From Arcicella aquatica (lineage in GTDB: Bacteria; Bacteroidota; Bacteroidia; Cytophagales; Spirosomataceae), in contig NZ_JAYFUL010000019.1 of assembly GCF_034928825.1 (NCBI RefSeq), positions 48,151-112,150 of the forward strand: 64,000 bases of DNA, read 5' to 3'. This document shows, piece by piece, positions 36,211-45,757 of the stretch. Below the pieces are notes generated by a model. The model searched no databases and had not been told where the DNA came from. It saw only the letters and a program-made list of their open reading frames with translations. Made by a program: the position numbers and the translations under genes. Numbering within the stretch: the first letter of the stretch is position 1; every line of letters begins with the position of its first letter.

Positions 36211-36635
36211 TATTTCAAGGGTGCTTCATCTACTTTGTCAACAAAATATTCAGTATCGCCCATCCACGAAAATTTCATATACCGTTGTTCATAATGCACA
36301 CGGATTCTTCTGCCAGTCAGCATGGCATCTTCTAATTTTTGAATAATTGTTGGGTCGTCAGCATCTACTGTAAATGCCCATAATCTATTGACCATATTGC
36401 CCATTTGTCCTTGAGCTCCTTCGTTAAGTTCTCCTTCGTAAGTCTTGAAAACTACTCCCTTTTTAGAGAATTTTGAGATAACTCCCGCTCTTTCTCCTTC
36501 CGAATAAGCAACTCTCGTTAATAAAAAGCTGAACATGATTACAAGCACAGCTAGCGTTAATATGCCAATAAACAGTCTTCTAAAAAAGACCATCGTTGCT
36601 TGTTTTGCTGAATTCATTCGTTCGTTGAAAGCCAT
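36210..36635 (-). CDS. Conserved single-span membrane protein of unknown function
   Basis: I start this protein at the ATG ending at 36635 (141 residues). The longer frame overlaps the upstream permease gene and adds 44 residues of poor quality. The protein has one membrane helix at about residues 20-43 and an outside domain containing G-V-I-S-K-F-S-K-K-G-V-V-F-K-T-Y-E-G, a block I recall from a widespread Bacteroidota family. Members are sometimes labelled 6-phosphogluconate dehydrogenase, which nothing here supports. It probably shares a transcript with the FtsX-type permease 84 nt upstream. Confidence 0.75.
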   Translation of the reverse strand: MAFNERMNSAKQATMVFFRRLFIGILTLAVLVIMFSFLLTRVAYSEGERAGVISKFSKKGVVFKTYEGELNEGAQGQMGNMVNRLWAFTVDADDPTIIQKLEDAMLTGRRIRVHYEQRYMKFSWMGDTEYFVDKVDEAPLK

Positions 36636-36718
36636 AATAAAATTGTTTAGATGTATAAAAAAAAGAATTGAATATATACAAAGATATTCAATTCTTTCAT
36701 TTTTAATATATGTTATTA

Positions 36719-37960
36719 TTATTTTGAACGAATAGCAATCACAGGGTCTAGGCGGGCAGCTACCCATGCAGGCACAATACCTGATAATACACCAATAAAA
36801 GTAGATACAAACACCCCAATCATGATATTACCAAAAGTAAGCACTAGCTTTAATGAACCCAAACTGACATTAGACAATAGCCAGACAAAGAATATACCCA
36901 CTGCACCACCAATCAAACTCAAAAATACGGCTTCAAATAGAAACTGAAATAGGATAAAATAATTTTTAGCACCTAATGACTTTTGGATACCAATAATATT
37001 AGTTCGTTCTTTTACAGAAACAAACATAATATTGGCTATACCAAAGCCACCTATTAATAATGAGAAAAAAGCAATACAAGCACCACCAACGTTCATACTG
37101 GCAAATATAGATTCGAAGAATTTTACAGCTCCATCCAAACGGTTGATAGAAAAATTATTGTCTTGTGTAGGTTTTAGTCCTCTTCTGCTTCGCATAAGGC
37201 CTGTCACTTCGCCTTCCAAAGTTTCTTGACCTTTATCCCAGTCATACGCTTTTACTGCAATATCAGGTTCGGGTTGGTCTTGTTGAAAAAGGCTAGCATA
37301 GGTAGTATAAGGAATAAAAGCTCGTTCATCTGGTGACCCGCCCAAACTAATTAAATCTTCTCCTTTTTTCTTCATCATGGCGATAACCTTGAATTTAATG
37401 CCATTGATTTTAATGGTTTCTCCGATGACATCACCACGATCAGGGAAAAGAGCTTCTTTCACTTTAGCACCTAAAATCACTACAAAGGCAGAATTGTCGG
37501 TTTCATTATTTAAGAAATATCTTCCCGTTTCAACAGGAACATCTGTGATTTTATTATAATCCTGACTAACACCTGCTAAATTAGTTTCCATACTATTGTT
37601 CCCATTCTTCAACGTAGTTCTTCTACCATCCATAATAGAAACAGCCTCAGAATTTTCGAGGTTATCGGATAGATATTTGAACTCGTTGTACTTCATACTT
37701 GGGCGATTGATGTATTTCCACCAAGGATAATTGTTGCTCATTACCCAAGGCCATTTGCCTACATAAACTACACCTTTACCGAATGAATCGATTTGTTCGC
37801 GAATACCCATGTTCATAGAATCAACAACGGTAAAAACAGCAACAATCGAAAAAATACCAATCGTTACACCCAAAAGTGATAAAACGGTTCGTAATAAATT
37901 AGATCGTAGGGCTTGCCATGCGAAACGTAAGCTTTCAAATAGTTGTCTGAGGAATTTCAT
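36719..37960 (-). CDS. MacB/FtsX-type ABC transporter permease
   Basis: The 413-residue protein has an N-terminal membrane helix (about residues 20-45, after R-S-N-L-L-R-T-V-L-S-L-L-G-V-T-I-G), a large periplasmic domain of about 235 residues, and three C-terminal membrane helices (about 288-410). This is the MacB_PCD plus FtsX layout. Such permeases couple a cytoplasmic ATPase to lipoprotein extraction or efflux across the periplasm. No ATPase gene is adjacent, so the partner must be elsewhere. The end V-A-A-R-L-D-P-V-I-A-I-R-S-K is standard for the family. Confidence 0.9.
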   Translation of the reverse strand: MKFLRQLFESLRFAWQALRSNLLRTVLSLLGVTIGIFSIVAVFTVVDSMNMGIREQIDSFGKGVVYVGKWPWVMSNNYPWWKYINRPSMKYNEFKYLSDNLENSEAVSIMDGRRTTLKNGNNSMETNLAGVSQDYNKITDVPVETGRYFLNNETDNSAFVVILGAKVKEALFPDRGDVIGETIKINGIKFKVIAMMKKKGEDLISLGGSPDERAFIPYTTYASLFQQDQPEPDIAVKAYDWDKGQETLEGEVTGLMRSRRGLKPTQDNNFSINRLDGAVKFFESIFASMNVGGACIAFFSLLIGGFGIANIMFVSVKERTNIIGIQKSLGAKNYFILFQFLFEAVFLSLIGGAVGIFFVWLLSNVSLGSLKLVLTFGNIMIGVFVSTFIGVLSGIVPAWVAARLDPVIAIRSK

Positions 37961-38149
37961 ACAATGAGATTAATATTTAACAAGATAAATTTAAAACTAC
38001 AAACTTTGACAAACAACTACGAAATGACAAATGGAGTTTATTGATAGGTTGAATGGTAAAATGTGGGTAAGACTGGAAAAAAGTTTTCATCAATACCTTT
38101 AATAGTTTTTGAATGCCTTAATTTTACACTCAAATTACCAATAAAAGAT

Positions 38150-41104
38150 ATGTCTTCTAAAATTACCATTTCCGATTTTAAGTATTTTCAAGAAAGCTTT
38201 TCTGGCGAACTTTATTTTGATAACTCATCGCTACACAATGCGCAAAAAATGCTATATTCTACAGATGCTTCAGTGTATCAAGAAAAGCCATTAGCAGTGG
38301 CTCTTCCTAAAAATATAGCAGACATTAAAGCGTTAATTAAGCTTGCCAACGAGTTCAATGTCACATTGATACCACGGTCGGCGGGTACTTCTTTGGCTGG
38401 ACAAGTAGTAGGAAAGGGCATTGTTGTGGATATTTCAAAATATTTTACTAATGTGTTGGAAATCAATCAAGAAGAACGTTGGGTGAAGGTCCAGCCTGGG
38501 GTAATCAGAGATGACTTAAACGTAATTTTAAAACCTTATGGCTTACTTTTTGGTCCTGAGACATCTACATCTAACAGAGCGATGATTGGAGGAATGATTG
38601 GTAACAACTCTTGTGGTTTACACTCAATCGTCTGGGGAACAACTCGCGACCACCTGATTTCAGCCAAAGTATTATTGAGTAATGGTTCAGAAGTAGAATT
38701 TGGAGAGTTGACCAAAGCTGAATTTTTTCAGAAAGTACAAACCAATACTTTAGAAGGTAAATTGTATGGAGAAATATTCCGTACATTGAATAACCCATTT
38801 AATCAAGAAGCGATAGAGAAAGCATATCCCAAGAAAACATTGAAACGCAGAAATACAGGCTATGCCTTGGATATGCTCATGGAAAGTGAAATGTTTTTGG
38901 AGGGTAATAAGGAAGCTTTTAATTTCTGCAAATTATTGGCAGGTTCAGAAGGAACACTTGCTTTTGTAACAGAAGCCAAGCTGAATTTATTGCCGTTGCC
39001 TCCGCAAGAAACTTCTTTGGTTTGTATCCATTGTAGTTCTATTCAAGATTCTTTACAGGCAAATTTAGTCGCACTCGAACATCGACCAATGGCTTCTGAA
39101 TTGGTTGATAAGTATATTTTGGATTTCACCAAAGGGCATCATTTGTATGAAAAGAACCGCTTTTTTATCGAAGGAGACCCTGCGGCTATTTTGATGGTGG
39201 AGTTTATGGAAGAAAGTGATGACGCTTTGAACCTGAAAACCTCAGCACTTATTGAAGACTTAATAAAGGCAAACGTTGGCTATGCGTATCCCATTGTAAA
39301 AGGAGCAAATACCATTCCTGCTTGGGATGTACGTAAAGCAGGATTGGGATTAATCAGAAATTTGAAGGGAGATATTCAGCCCGTTAATTTAATTGAAGAC
39401 TGTGCCGTTGCACCAGAAGACTTACCTGCCTACATCGCCGATTTACAAGCCCTTCTGAAGAAACACGGAATCAATGCGTCTTATTATGCTCATGCAGGTG
39501 CGGGGGAGTTGCACGTTGAGCCAATGATTAATTTAAAAACGCAGGAAGGTAAATTATTATTCAGAACGGTTTTGAAAGAAACGGCTGAATTGGTGAAAAA
39601 ATACAATGGCTCATTAAGTGGTGAGCATGGCGATGGACGATTGAGAGGGGAGTTTATTGAAAGTGTGTTGGGCAAAGAAGTATTTACTTTATTGAAAGAA
39701 GTAAAAACACTTTTTGACCCTAAAAGTATTTTCAATGCTAACAAAATTGTGAATACCCCTCCGATGAACGAATTCTTGCGGTATGAAGCAGGAAAGGAGA
39801 ATCCAACGATTGAAACCTATTTTGATTTCTCGAACCAAGAAGGAATCCTTCGTTTAGCAGAAAAATGTTCGGGTTCTGGCGACTGTAGGAAGACTGAAGT
39901 AACAGGCGGAACGATGTGCCCTAGTTATATGGCTACCCGCATGGAAAAAGACACTACACGTGCCAGAGCCAATATTTTGCGTCAGTTTTTGACAAATTCA
40001 GAAAAAGAAAATCGTTTCGACCACCAAGAGGTGAAAGAAGTAATGGATTTGTGTTTGTCCTGCAAAGGCTGTAAGTCAGAATGTCCTTCCAAAGTAGATG
40101 TAGGTAAAATGAAGGCTGAATTTCTACAACATTATTATGATGTACATGGTGTGCCTTTCCGTACAAAAATGATTGGAAATTTCACCAAGTCGCAAGCGAT
40201 GGCTTCAATGTTTCCATCATTATATAATTTTATTATCCAAACGCCATTTACTGCTAATATTACGAAAAAGGTGTTAGGTTTTGCTCAGGAGAGGTCTATC
40301 CCCACCTTAGGAAAAACAACCTTGAGGGCTTGGGATAAAAAAAGACAACCACAGAATATTTCAGACGCTACTAAAAAAGTCTATCTGTTTTGTGACGAAT
40401 TTACCAATTATAATGATGTAGAAATTGGCAAGAAGGCAGTATCATTACTGACAAAATTGGGGTATGAAGTAATTCTTCCCGAACATTTGGAAAGTGGCAG
40501 AACCTATCTCTCAAAAGGATTAGTGAAAGAAGCTAAACAAATTGCTATTCAAAATGTAAAAATGCTTTCAGCCATTATTGATGAAAATACACCCATTTTA
40601 GGTATTGAACCTTCGGCAATTCTTACTTTACGAGATGAATACCTTGAATTAGTTCCTGCTGAATTGTTGGCAGATGCTGAAGGAATAGCCAAAAATGCTT
40701 TTTTGATTGATGAGTTTTTAGCACACGAAATCGATAAAAAAGTACTGAGTAAATCGCTGTTTACGGATGAAAAAAGACTGATTAAATTACATGGTCATTG
40801 TCACCAAAAGGCATTATCATCCTTAGTAGCTACTAAAAAGATGTTATCCCTACCCGAAAACTACGAAGTACAATTAATTCCTTCGGGATGTTGTGGAATG
40901 GCAGGTTCTTTTGGGTATGAGGAGGAACACTACGAAGTGTCGATGAAAGTAGGAGAGTTGGTGCTTTTCCCAACCATCAGAAAACAAGCGGATGATGTAA
41001 TTATTGCCGCACCGGGCACTAGCTGTCGCCATCAAATAAAAGATGGAACAGGGAGGATAGCACAGCATCCAGTTGAGATTTTGTGGGAAGCGTTGGTGAG
41101 GTAA
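38150..41104 (+). CDS. FAD-linked oxidase fused to 4Fe-4S and cysteine-rich domains (D-lactate/2-hydroxyacid dehydrogenase type)
   Basis: I start at the ATG at 38150 (984 residues); the frame upstream to 38063 gives an unlikely leader. The N-terminal FAD-binding-4 domain has P-R-S-A-G-T-S-L-A-G-Q near residue 75 and G-P-E-T-S-T-S-N near 150. The FAD-oxidase C domain runs to about residue 545. Two 4Fe-4S clusters follow (C573 in C-S-G-S-G-D-C and C635 in L-C-L-S-C-K-G-C). A CCG domain with H-G-H-C-H-Q-K and C-C-G-M-A-G (914-915) ends the protein. This single-chain arrangement resembles D-lactate or glycolate dehydrogenases that pass electrons to quinone. The exact substrate is not certain. Confidence 0.88.
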   Translation: MSSKITISDFKYFQESFSGELYFDNSSLHNAQKMLYSTDASVYQEKPLAVALPKNIADIKALIKLANEFNVTLIPRSAGTSLAGQVVGKGIVVDISKYFTNVLEINQEERWVKVQPGVIRDDLNVILKPYGLLFGPETSTSNRAMIGGMIGNNSCGLHSIVWGTTRDHLISAKVLLSNGSEVEFGELTKAEFFQKVQTNTLEGKLYGEIFRTLNNPFNQEAIEKAYPKKTLKRRNTGYALDMLMESEMFLEGNKEAFNFCKLLAGSEGTLAFVTEAKLNLLPLPPQETSLVCIHCSSIQDSLQANLVALEHRPMASELVDKYILDFTKGHHLYEKNRFFIEGDPAAILMVEFMEESDDALNLKTSALIEDLIKANVGYAYPIVKGANTIPAWDVRKAGLGLIRNLKGDIQPVNLIEDCAVAPEDLPAYIADLQALLKKHGINASYYAHAGAGELHVEPMINLKTQEGKLLFRTVLKETAELVKKYNGSLSGEHGDGRLRGEFIESVLGKEVFTLLKEVKTLFDPKSIFNANKIVNTPPMNEFLRYEAGKENPTIETYFDFSNQEGILRLAEKCSGSGDCRKTEVTGGTMCPSYMATRMEKDTTRARANILRQFLTNSEKENRFDHQEVKEVMDLCLSCKGCKSECPSKVDVGKMKAEFLQHYYDVHGVPFRTKMIGNFTKSQAMASMFPSLYNFIIQTPFTANITKKVLGFAQERSIPTLGKTTLRAWDKKRQPQNISDATKKVYLFCDEFTNYNDVEIGKKAVSLLTKLGYEVILPEHLESGRTYLSKGLVKEAKQIAIQNVKMLSAIIDENTPILGIEPSAILTLRDEYLELVPAELLADAEGIAKNAFLIDEFLAHEIDKKVLSKSLFTDEKRLIKLHGHCHQKALSSLVATKKMLSLPENYEVQLIPSGCCGMAGSFGYEEEHYEVSMKVGELVLFPTIRKQADDVIIAAPGTSCRHQIKDGTGRIAQHPVEILWEALVR

Positions 41105-41109
41105 TCATA

Positions 41110-41147
41110 GAGCCAACGTTGAAATTTATTCGACGTTGGCTTTATGA
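41110..41147. terminator. Hairpin between convergent genes
   Basis: AGCCAACGT (41111-41119) pairs with ACGTTGGCT (41133-41141) with T- and A-rich flanks. It lies 6 nt after the dehydrogenase gene and before the end of the convergent cargo gene. Confidence 0.7.
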
Positions 41148-41150
41148 TTT

Positions 41151-44100
41151 TTAAAGCTTAATAATTTTAAAAGTTGCCACTTGGGCTTCTTTCAGTACAC
41201 GCAAGAAGTAAGTTCCTGCTGAAGCTTTTGAAATATCAATTTGTTTTTGTTCTCCTCTTAAAATTTGTTCTTGGATAATCTTCCCAGAAAAATCTATCAA
41301 TTGAATACTTACCTCTTTATCGTTAGATTCAATATAAATCATGTTCGAGGTAGGATTTGGAAAAACATTTATCCCTAATTTCCCTAATTCTTCTAAGGCT
41401 GTCACTAATTCAATTTTTACTGTCGAAGGACTAACCACCGTTCCTGTTCCACAAGTATTTACGTTCCCTACCGAAAACAGACGGAGAGAAGTATTAGCCA
41501 ATGGATTTAAGGTTATACTATAGTTCGTCTTTTCAGAATAGAATATTTTAGTGTTTAATTCATCACTACCCACTACAAAGGTAAAAGGTGGTGTACCTGT
41601 AAAAGTAAGATTGATTATTATAGGTTTATTTTCATTAAAATAATAAGATTCAGTATCAAATCGAGCCGTAATAGCTTCTAAAATTGTGATGGGAACATTA
41701 GAACTTGTTGCACTCGCATCACTATCACTAGCAAGTACTCTGATGTAGTATCCGTGCCCTAATGGCAAATCCATTGGAATTTTAGCCCTCAATAGGCTTG
41801 TATTCCCTTCGGTAATAAGGTTTTGATAATTTTTACCAGTACTATCAGAGATTTGAACAGTAAATTTATTTTGTGCTGAATAAGCACCAGTGGAAAAAAA
41901 TGGGATACTTACAATCGCTCCTCGACAATAAGAAGTGGAAGTGGATAAAATATTAGAAAGACTGACCTGTTTATTAGCATAAGGATTGACTGTTACAGTA
42001 GCGCTTCCCTTGATTTTTCCAGGACCACAAACATTATTAATTGATTTTAAAGTATAAGTAGTTGTATTGTTTGGAAAAACTAAAATAGAGCTTGGCCAAT
42101 TGGAATTCAAATAGAAACTTCCTGATGTTCCATCGCTTAATTCAAAACTTACGTCTTCCTTAGACCCGAAATTATTTTTATCTGGAATTGCCGAACCTTT
42201 ATTATTTTTAAATAAAATATAAGCAGGGTTACCTTGATTGATAATAGGATTTCCCAAGATAGTAACATCAAGTAATTCTCTAAGGTTTATGTAGCTAACA
42301 TCCTTCAATTGATAAGGATTACTACTTTCTATCTGTATTTTATAACTACCGCTTTTCAGTTGGCTATTTGGCTGTATAACAATTTTTCCTGTTTTAGACG
42401 TCGTTAGTAATGTTGTAGTTACTCCATTATCATTAGTTGCGATTATTTTAAAAATATTGTCCGTACCAAATGTTCCTAAAGCCGTGATGTTTGCTTGAAT
42501 ATTTTTATCATTACAGAAAAGATTAGCATTCTCAAAAGTCATAGAAACAACTGGATTTACCGTAATCTTAACACTACCAGAAGCCTTACCTATACCGCAT
42601 TCGTTAAATACAGATGTCAAAGTGTAAATAGTATTTTCAGTTGGTTTTTTAATTTCTTCTAAGGTCGTGCTACCATAAGAGATTTCTCCGTTAGTTTTAT
42701 TGTTTTTATCATCAATAATTAAATATCTTGCTACTCCATAATTTTTATATTTCAATTGTGTATAAAGAGTAATACTTTCACCTGCGTTAATTGTTGCTTC
42801 AGAATTTCCATTACTCAATTTTAAAGTTAATTCTGGTGAATATTTTAACCTTAAGCCAACAGGTTCAGACTGTACTAAGTTATCACTACTAATAATACGG
42901 ATATTATAATCCACGTCAGTATAAGATTCTGGAATAGAAATCAATGCAGGACTTTGCTTAACACCAAAAAGAATTGTGGTATAATTGCTGTCTCCAGGTT
43001 TTGCAATTTGTACAGAGAATGTTGTTGTACTATCAACTTTTCCAACAATATCAAAAGGAATTGGTATTTTAAAGTTTCTACAATAATACCCTGATATATT
43101 ATTAGCATAGTTATAATATCTATTTATAATATTGTAGTTTTTTACTTTCACTGTAACAGTATTGTTTTCATCTATTTTCCCAATACCGCAAATATTGCTC
43201 AAAGACTGAACAGCAAAAGTTCCTGTTTGGGTAAATTGTCTAATAATAGTTGTAGAATAATCATAAAAACCAAGTCCGTAACTTTCATTTGTACCATCTG
43301 AATAAGCTACTTCTACATTTCCACCTCCTGATATTTTAATATCAATGGGAGCTATTTCCCCGAGTAGTATATTCTGTGAAGCACTATTTGATATTGATAT
43401 GGTCGGAATATTCATAACCGCAATAGTCAGTTCGTTACTATAAAAGAAAGGATTGCTTGAAGATACTCTAAGCGAGTACTTTCCATTTTTTACGTTTGAA
43501 GGAATCAATAGTTGAGTTTGATCAGCTTTTATTGTTCCTAAGTTTATTTTTGGTAAACTATTATTGTCTGGAATCAACTCTGCTGAATATTGATTATCCT
43601 GTTGGAAATTACCCTTGATAAGTATATTTATATCAATTTTTTTTCCTGCACAAATTTCAATGGGCTGAAATTCATTGGTTGATAATTGTATAGAAAAATT
43701 ATTATTTTCGACTATTACGGTTTTTTTATCAGGATTGATGCTTGAATTTGTGCCACAAATATTTTTAATGGAAGAAATCCAAATTTCTTCTGACTTAGGG
43801 AAGTAAACACGAGTAAAGCCAGTCATACCCCAAGTAACGTAATTGTGTTCAATTTTGTATTTTTGATTATTAGATAACGTTATTTCATAAGTTCCAGCAC
43901 CGTTCAATAAAAGTTGGATACCTAAAGTTTGTGGAGAGGCTAAAGTTACTCCACTTAGATTGGTAATCAAGGCTGAAGGAAGGGATAAAACATAAATGGA
44001 ATTTGGGCTGACTGAAACGTTTTTTAATTCATCCGTAGCAACACTAACATAAAAAGTATTATTGCTGAAACTTTCTGGTAGATTCATCGGTAGGATAAAA

Positions 44101-45524
44101 GAAGCAATATTCTCTCTGATAACCGTTCCAACTACATCTCTGTAAGGGAATCCATATATACTATCTACAATAAAAGGGTCATTTAAAAGTCTTACTTTTA
44201 TCTTGCTACCAATTTTTATGGCTTTGTTACTAGAAAATTTAACTTCCACACTACTTCCTAAGCAATATTTTCCTGCTTTTAAAGAGTCTGTTTTAATACC
44301 ATCATTTACAGTAACAAGTATAGATTTACTTCCTTTACCCACTCCGCATGAAGATGAAAATGATTTAATGCTATAGTGTGTTGTACTTTTGGGAGATACG
44401 CTTATGTAAGAATTTATAACATCATCAAGAACATCTGTTTTTTTGATGATTTGTCCATTATTCAATTCAATCAAAAAAGAACCATATCCCGAGATTGAAT
44501 AGTTTAAGTTTTTTGTCTCACCAAAACTAATAGAAGTGCTTTCAGCAGTGAAATCTACTTTCAATGCATTATGGATTGAAATATAACTTTGAAAATAAGG
44601 AGATTCGATAGCAGGACCATTTGCTGTTATAATTTGAATATTATAAAACCCTATTGGAATAGCGTCTGAGATTGTAGTTGATAAAACGCCATTTGTTTCA
44701 CTTGCTTCAAAGTCATAAAATTTTGAACCGTTAAATGACATATCTACCAACCTAATTCGGAATTTATTGTTTGCGTCCCAGTTTCCTGAAGTAGCATAGT
44801 AAATGTCTAATTTACCATTTTTGCAAACATGAAGATTTGAAAGTCCGGTTATTTGTAATCGTTTGTCTATAACAGTAATGTTTGTACCACCTTTTACTAT
44901 TCCTTTTCCACACATATTCGAGGCTTCAATAATACTATATACGCCAGATTTGCTTGGATTTATATTAAATAAATTGTTGTCGGAGTTAGCATTAAAATAA
45001 GTTAAAGAGATTTTAGAACTATCACTAGTAAGCAGGTTCATTGGTGTTGAACCTGATAATTTAAGTCCTATTGAAACTGACTCGTAGGGGTAAAGGACTT
45101 TCTTTTGAATATTTGTAAATTCAACAACAGGTAAAGAGAATATAGCCTTGTATTGTAAGGTATTGCTGTTAACTTTAGGTGAAGATGTTACAACTCTAAA
45201 ATCACTATTAAAATATCCGCTGTTGCCATAAGTGTAATTAATAAGGCTTTCTGGCAAAGTAAAAATTAAAGTTCCTGAAGAGTCTATGGTATTTACACTT
45301 TTCCATGTGTTTTCACCATCATAGCTTGTCTTTACTTGAACTGTAAGTACATTGTTGCTCGTAAAATTACCTGTTTTTGTGTATTTAATGAATGCTCTTT
45401 GTCCTACACATAAGGTATTTGACGATCCATATTCGTTATTAATAGAAGAAATTAAAATTGTTTGTGCTTGTAATTGAAAGGTGAAAAAACTAAGTAGTAG
45501 TAAATATTGAAGAGATCTAAACAT
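41151..45524 (-). CDS. Large secreted protein with seven tandem modules and a type IX sorting tail
   Basis: The 1457-residue protein has a signal peptide of about 20 residues (ending Q-L-Q-A-Q) and a C-terminal sorting domain: N-V-F-P-N-P-T-S-N near residue 1385, the usual K-I-I-Q-E-Q middle, and G-T-Y-F-L-R-V followed by F-K-I-I-K-L. Between them lie seven modules of about 190 residues. Each begins with a conserved Cys in a C-x-G or C-x-N context (for example L-C-V-G-Q, V-C-K-N-G, Y-C-L-G-S, Y-C-R-G-A) and closes with a C-G-x-G-like motif before a strand ending T-V-N-P. They look like beta-sandwich (Ig-like) folds with paired cysteines. It is likely exported through SprA and displayed at the surface. 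Ligand unknown. Confidence 0.88.
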   Translation of the reverse strand: MFRSLQYLLLLSFFTFQLQAQTILISSINNEYGSSNTLCVGQRAFIKYTKTGNFTSNNVLTVQVKTSYDGENTWKSVNTIDSSGTLIFTLPESLINYTYGNSGYFNSDFRVVTSSPKVNSNTLQYKAIFSLPVVEFTNIQKKVLYPYESVSIGLKLSGSTPMNLLTSDSSKISLTYFNANSDNNLFNINPSKSGVYSIIEASNMCGKGIVKGGTNITVIDKRLQITGLSNLHVCKNGKLDIYYATSGNWDANNKFRIRLVDMSFNGSKFYDFEASETNGVLSTTISDAIPIGFYNIQIITANGPAIESPYFQSYISIHNALKVDFTAESTSISFGETKNLNYSISGYGSFLIELNNGQIIKKTDVLDDVINSYISVSPKSTTHYSIKSFSSSCGVGKGSKSILVTVNDGIKTDSLKAGKYCLGSSVEVKFSSNKAIKIGSKIKVRLLNDPFIVDSIYGFPYRDVVGTVIRENIASFILPMNLPESFSNNTFYVSVATDELKNVSVSPNSIYVLSLPSALITNLSGVTLASPQTLGIQLLLNGAGTYEITLSNNQKYKIEHNYVTWGMTGFTRVYFPKSEEIWISSIKNICGTNSSINPDKKTVIVENNNFSIQLSTNEFQPIEICAGKKIDINILIKGNFQQDNQYSAELIPDNNSLPKINLGTIKADQTQLLIPSNVKNGKYSLRVSSSNPFFYSNELTIAVMNIPTISISNSASQNILLGEIAPIDIKISGGGNVEVAYSDGTNESYGLGFYDYSTTIIRQFTQTGTFAVQSLSNICGIGKIDENNTVTVKVKNYNIINRYYNYANNISGYYCRNFKIPIPFDIVGKVDSTTTFSVQIAKPGDSNYTTILFGVKQSPALISIPESYTDVDYNIRIISSDNLVQSEPVGLRLKYSPELTLKLSNGNSEATINAGESITLYTQLKYKNYGVARYLIIDDKNNKTNGEISYGSTTLEEIKKPTENTIYTLTSVFNECGIGKASGSVKITVNPVVSMTFENANLFCNDKNIQANITALGTFGTDNIFKIIATNDNGVTTTLLTTSKTGKIVIQPNSQLKSGSYKIQIESSNPYQLKDVSYINLRELLDVTILGNPIINQGNPAYILFKNNKGSAIPDKNNFGSKEDVSFELSDGTSGSFYLNSNWPSSILVFPNNTTTYTLKSINNVCGPGKIKGSATVTVNPYANKQVSLSNILSTSTSYCRGAIVSIPFFSTGAYSAQNKFTVQISDSTGKNYQNLITEGNTSLLRAKIPMDLPLGHGYYIRVLASDSDASATSSNVPITILEAITARFDTESYYFNENKPIIINLTFTGTPPFTFVVGSDELNTKIFYSEKTNYSITLNPLANTSLRLFSVGNVNTCGTGTVVSPSTVKIELVTALEELGKLGINVFPNPTSNMIYIESNDKEVSIQLIDFSGKIIQEQILRGEQKQIDISKASAGTYFLRVLKEAQVATFKIIKL

Positions 45525-45757
45525 AGGTAGTTTGTATTAAAGTGTTTAAATTTATATTTGACAAAAATATTTCATTTTAACTAAATATCCCATTTTGTTC
45601 TTTCTAGTATTGCACTTTTTTTTAAAAACATTACTTGTATTTTGTGACATATAGTTCTACAGCTTAGTATCATATGCAAATAGATTTGGTTATGGCACTA
45701 AGTGAGAGTTGATTCTAGCCTATGCCTTTAATATATTTTTCTTTCGAAATCTTTCTT

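Noticed and set aside
36636..36767. N-terminal extension of the single-span membrane protein overlapping the permease gene
   Set aside because: The added 44 residues are Cys- and aromatic-rich with no family counterpart, and the ATG at 36635 gives a clean membrane protein start.
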